Positions 61,593-64,000 of a stretch of DNA of 64,000 nucleotides are shown one piece after another. The position numbers and the translations under genes are program-made. The notes beneath the pieces were generated by a model. It was not told the origin of the DNA. It worked only from the letters and a program-made list of their open reading frames with translations, and searched no databases. Each line of letters starts with the position of its first letter. Position 1 is the stretch's first letter. The stretch spans positions 248,001-312,000 of the forward strand of contig JACKFF010000004.1 of NCBI GenBank assembly GCA_020632595.1. The letters are read 5' to 3'. Origin of the DNA: Nitrospiraceae bacterium. GTDB taxonomy: Bacteria; Nitrospirota; Nitrospiria; Nitrospirales; UBA8639.

Positions 61593-61829
61593 ATGAGGTA
61601 TGACGACTTCCCTTTCAGTAAGGATGAAGAAAAATTCCTCCTGACAGGAAGGAATGGCTCTACACCAAAAATGCCGAGGCCATCTTTCCGGAAAAATCAG
61701 GAAACACCAATCTTTGAACGTATCGTTTTATCAATTTTTGGGATATTGTTCTTCATATTTGCCACATATTATCTGGAAATAATATCACCTCCGGAAAACC
61801 TGCCAGCTTTTCACTGGATTTGGCATTAG
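61593..61829 (+). CDS. Small single-span membrane protein, 78 aa
   Basis: AAGGAGG four bases before ATG 61593 is one of the strongest ribosome sites in the window. The product is charged and proline-rich at first (RNGSTPKMPRPSFRKN), followed by one TM helix (IVLSIFGILFFIFATYYLEI). Cytoplasmic N-terminus by the positive-inside rule. I do not recognise a family. Confidence 0.7.
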   Translation: MRYDDFPFSKDEEKFLLTGRNGSTPKMPRPSFRKNQETPIFERIVLSIFGILFFIFATYYLEIISPPENLPAFHWIWH

Positions 61830-61947
61830 GCATTGAACCCACCGCCGGACAAAAAATCCGAGAGTGCCTTCATCGTCCCTCAAAAGTCATGTGAGCCAGG
61901 ATGAGAATTGAACTCTTCTTCACATGCACCCCCATGCCCCTGCCCTC

Positions 61948-62619
61948 TCATCCAATAGGAACCACACATTCGGGGCGATCATTTCTGGGATTGTTCACAA
62001 GCTGACTGACGGCATAGGCTTCCATCTCCTCGGGTGGACACGGTCGGAGCAACGCATTAACTCGTTCAATAGTTTGCAAAGATGGGTCGAGCCAATCGGC
62101 ATAGTCTTTCGAACTTAAAATGACCGGCATGCGATGATGGATAGGTTCCATCACCGCGTTGGGAGCCGTCGTAATGAGTGTGCAGGTTTCCAAGGGGTGC
62201 GCTTCGTTTTTTTCCCACCGTTCCCACAAGCCGGCGAACGAAAAGAGCCGTTGATCCTTAAATCGAACATAATAGGGTTGTTTGATGTTTCCTTCTTCCT
62301 TCCATTCATAAAAGCCATCGGCCCAGACCAGGCAACGTTGTTGTTTAAATGCTTTGCGGAAAGCCGGCTTCTCCGCCACAGTCTCTCCGCGGGCATTAAT
62401 CAACTTATTCCCGATGCTGGGATCCTTAGCCCATGAAGGCACCAGTCCCCACTTTAATTCCATACATTCCCGTTGTCCCGACTCAGGGTTGATGCGCACA
62501 CAGGCCACCATCTGCGATGGAGCAATGTTGTAGCGTGGGCTCAATGGCGGGAAGACCTTGAGGCCCAAGAGTTCCGCCAAATGCTGGAAATTCTCTTTAC
62601 GTGTGAACCGACCGCACAT
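61948..62619 (-). CDS. SRAP/YedK-HMCES family protein
   Basis: The 223-residue protein starts MCGRFTRKENFQ, so Cys2 becomes the N-terminal nucleophile after methionine removal, and has the catalytic features ARGET, GFYEWK and MEPIHHRMPVIL with the conserved histidine. HMCES/YedK covalently traps abasic sites in single-stranded DNA, protecting them during replication. The family is called SOS-response-associated peptidase and in many genomes is near lexA, imuB or dnaE2; here it lies about 7 kb from that cassette. No ribosome site is visible. Confidence 0.92.
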   Translation of the reverse strand: MCGRFTRKENFQHLAELLGLKVFPPLSPRYNIAPSQMVACVRINPESGQRECMELKWGLVPSWAKDPSIGNKLINARGETVAEKPAFRKAFKQQRCLVWADGFYEWKEEGNIKQPYYVRFKDQRLFSFAGLWERWEKNEAHPLETCTLITTAPNAVMEPIHHRMPVILSSKDYADWLDPSLQTIERVNALLRPCPPEEMEAYAVSQLVNNPRNDRPECVVPIG

Positions 62620-62933
62620 AATTGAATGTTATCAAACCTCAGTTTTGACCTCACCCTATAAAATCCCTGAAACAAAGGGAAGAAATTTTATAGTGACCGG
62701 CACAAATGACAAAGGCCGGATTCATTCCCAGCCTTCTTTAAATGGATCGTTTAAATATTGAATTCCTGAGGTCCACCCCATGGGATGCATGCAGGGATAA
62801 ACCCAAATCCTTGACGCTACGCACTTTTTTTTGATGAAGGCAAAAGGGGTCTGTGGGCTTTTTAATTATTTAAAAGAGCAACCAGACCTGGGAACCGTTC
62901 AATGCAGAGGATCAGGAGGTGGGTTTGAGGAAG
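62620..62933. other. Short intergenic region
   Basis: About 310 bases between the SRAP gene (which starts at the left) and the DUF3568 gene stop (right). No recognised feature. Confidence 0.4.
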
Positions 62934-63326
62934 TTATAACCGGGCATGAATGGCTTGTAAGATCTGTCGGGAGCGGATTTCATCTCCCATCACTCCTACC
63001 CGAATCACAATTTTTGACCGGGAGGAAGTAAGCGAAGTAATCGAGATCCATATCTTTTTTTGATCAGCCGTTTCTGACTCCAACTCAGCAGCCAATTTAT
63101 CTCCCCGTTCTTTGTCAACGGGGAGTTCCAATGCTTTCATGGCGGCCACGGCAGCCCGCTGAACATTTGATACGGGAGCATTGACCTCATCCTCCAGTTT
63201 CCCCATGACATAGGTCGCGCCGGCGACACCGGCCCCCGCACCAGCACCTAACAGCACCACTGCACATCCGGACATGAGCGGCATGGCCCACCAGACCAAA
63301 AGAAGCATGATGCCGCAATTTTTCAT
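62934..63326 (-). CDS. DUF3568-type lipoprotein
   Basis: A 130-residue product with signal peptide and lipobox (PLMSGC), a glycine/alanine-rich stretch (GAGAGAGVAGATYVMGKLED) and a beta domain (KIWISITSLTSSRSKIVIRV), matching the DUF3568 family of small lipoproteins. Function unknown. ATG 63326 (MKNCGIMLLL) gives the normal lipoprotein signal; ATG 63377 would add 17 residues. Confidence 0.78.
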   Translation of the reverse strand: MKNCGIMLLLVWWAMPLMSGCAVVLLGAGAGAGVAGATYVMGKLEDEVNAPVSNVQRAAVAAMKALELPVDKERGDKLAAELESETADQKKIWISITSLTSSRSKIVIRVGVMGDEIRSRQILQAIHARL

Positions 63327-63939
63327 CAAAAATATATTTGTTTCCGGTTTCAACGCTCGATCTGTCCTTTGCACCATTAAAGCCTTGTAAACTCCATCAG
63401 AACCATTTCAAAGTCACGTATATGGTGTTATCGGATGCAGGTTAATAGAGTTAAATGAAATTACCCGAAGCAACTTACTCTCCCCTATGGCGATAGGAAT
63501 GACTGAAACAGAACGAAAAAATCATATCAGGGAGCGGAAGGCAAATCATCCAGGTTTTATATTTCTTCAAAATACATTATGTGACACCTGGTGTTTCTTT
63601 CGCCAGGCGCCAGCAGAGATTTATCACTTTTTTTGCAATTGAATAAAAGCGAAAAGTCCCTTTTTCGAAAGTTACACAATCTATTTTGTCCGGCACAATA
63701 TTGGGGTGGCTTTGTGGTGCGTCTGGGGCTATAATCCTAAACTTTTCGGGTTCCGTGCACTGTTAGTAGGCTCTATCTCAACGTCCGCTCACGCCAAATC
63801 TTTCAGTTGCAGACCCACTTTTTACACAGTCTTTCGTAAGATTGTCCAAAATCCCTTTTAAGTAGGAGTGATTGTTGATCGTCCGTGATGTGTGATGAAG
63901 CGTCCGTTGATCACACACAAGGATTTACCAAGGAGAATC
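63327..63939. other. Intergenic region upstream of the last gene
   Basis: About 610 bases without a supportable gene. CGTCCG recurs three times near the right end, and a 7-bp dyad GTGTGAT/ATCACAC (63890-63916) lies 24 bases before the last gene's start; it could be an operator or part of its leader. Confidence 0.4.
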
Positions 63940-64000
63940 ATGACATTGAGATTGAAGCTCTTCATCGTCGTTCTTAGTATTACGCTGTTCAGTGGAGGCG
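63940..64000 (+). CDS. Start of an exported protein, cut by the window end
   Basis: ATG 63940 follows AAGGAGA with good spacing. The visible 20 residues (MTLRLKLFIVVLSITLFSGG) form a signal peptide start. The rest lies outside the window, so no identity is proposed. Confidence 0.7.
   Translation, partial: MTLRLKLFIVVLSITLFSGG

Noticed and set aside
1..64000. tRNA, rRNA, CRISPR array, insertion sequence
   Set aside because: I looked for T-arm sequences, regular repeats with spacers, transposase motifs and terminal inverted repeats and saw none. A covariance-model search (for example tRNAscan-SE) would be decisive for tRNAs.

Overview
The window looks like chromosomal DNA of a Nitrospira-like bacterium (phylum Nitrospirota). 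This is an inference from gene content, not from a marker gene: a two-subunit pyruvate carboxylase, a hydrogenase-4-related membrane complex without nickel ligands, an SbtA bicarbonate transporter paired with a PII-type protein, a secretin with a cohesin domain, periplasmic lipoprotein redox enzymes, and a LexA-like/ImuB/DnaE2 mutagenesis cassette. I saw no rRNA, tRNA, CRISPR array, insertion sequence or integrase, so most of the window reads as stable core and near-core chromosome with a few gene-poor stretches.

Layout. 0.1-8.6 kb: small proteins, a solitary PstS-like binding protein, pycA-pycB (oxaloacetate supply) followed at once by a lipoprotein hydrolase, then a lipoprotein thiol peroxidase and a TenA-like protein. 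8.7-20.3 kb: VanZ, then a long co-directional type II secretion/type IV pilus-like operon (pseudopilins, secretin, LysM lipoprotein, GspF, GspE, PilM/N/O/P-like), most junctions of which overlap by a few bases. 20.4-26.4 kb: a retropepsin-like protease, a beta-helix protein on the opposite strand, coaE, trxB, thiI and a membrane protein. 27.0-36.0 kb (minus strand): a seven-gene hydrogenase-4/Ehr-like complex. 36.0-37.8 kb: a non-coding interval with a near-perfect sigma-54 promoter and paired short palindromes, leading into an NtrC-type two-component system (37.8-40.5 kb). 41.3-48.1 kb: a zinc-ribbon protein, a membrane protein, an orphan contractile tail-sheath protein, RluD-type pseudouridine synthase, a VTT protein, a MOSC protein, a truncated haemoglobin lipoprotein and a small CPVC thioredoxin-fold protein. 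48.2-55.3 kb: a cysteine-rich MarR regulator divergent from the CPVC gene, TerC, and the XRE-S24 repressor/ImuB/DnaE2 cassette. 55.5-64.0 kb: a LolA-like secreted protein, SbtA with its PII-type partner, a haem-binding DUF3365 protein, a HAF-repeat secreted protein, a small membrane protein, an SRAP (YedK/HMCES) protein, a DUF3568 lipoprotein and the start of a further gene.

How parts may work together. Bicarbonate uptake (SbtA/PII) and pyruvate carboxylase both fit an autotroph. The hydrogenase-like complex keeps its proximal iron-sulphur ligands and ion-pumping subunits but cannot bind Ni-Fe, so an ion-translocating redox role is more likely than hydrogen turnover. Three regulatory nodes can be read from DNA alone: sigma-54/NtrC signals at 36-40 kb, overlapping divergent promoters with paired operators at 48.2 kb, and a palindrome covering the start codon of the LexA-like repressor at 50.05 kb. 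The last two predict leaderless, autoregulated mRNAs.
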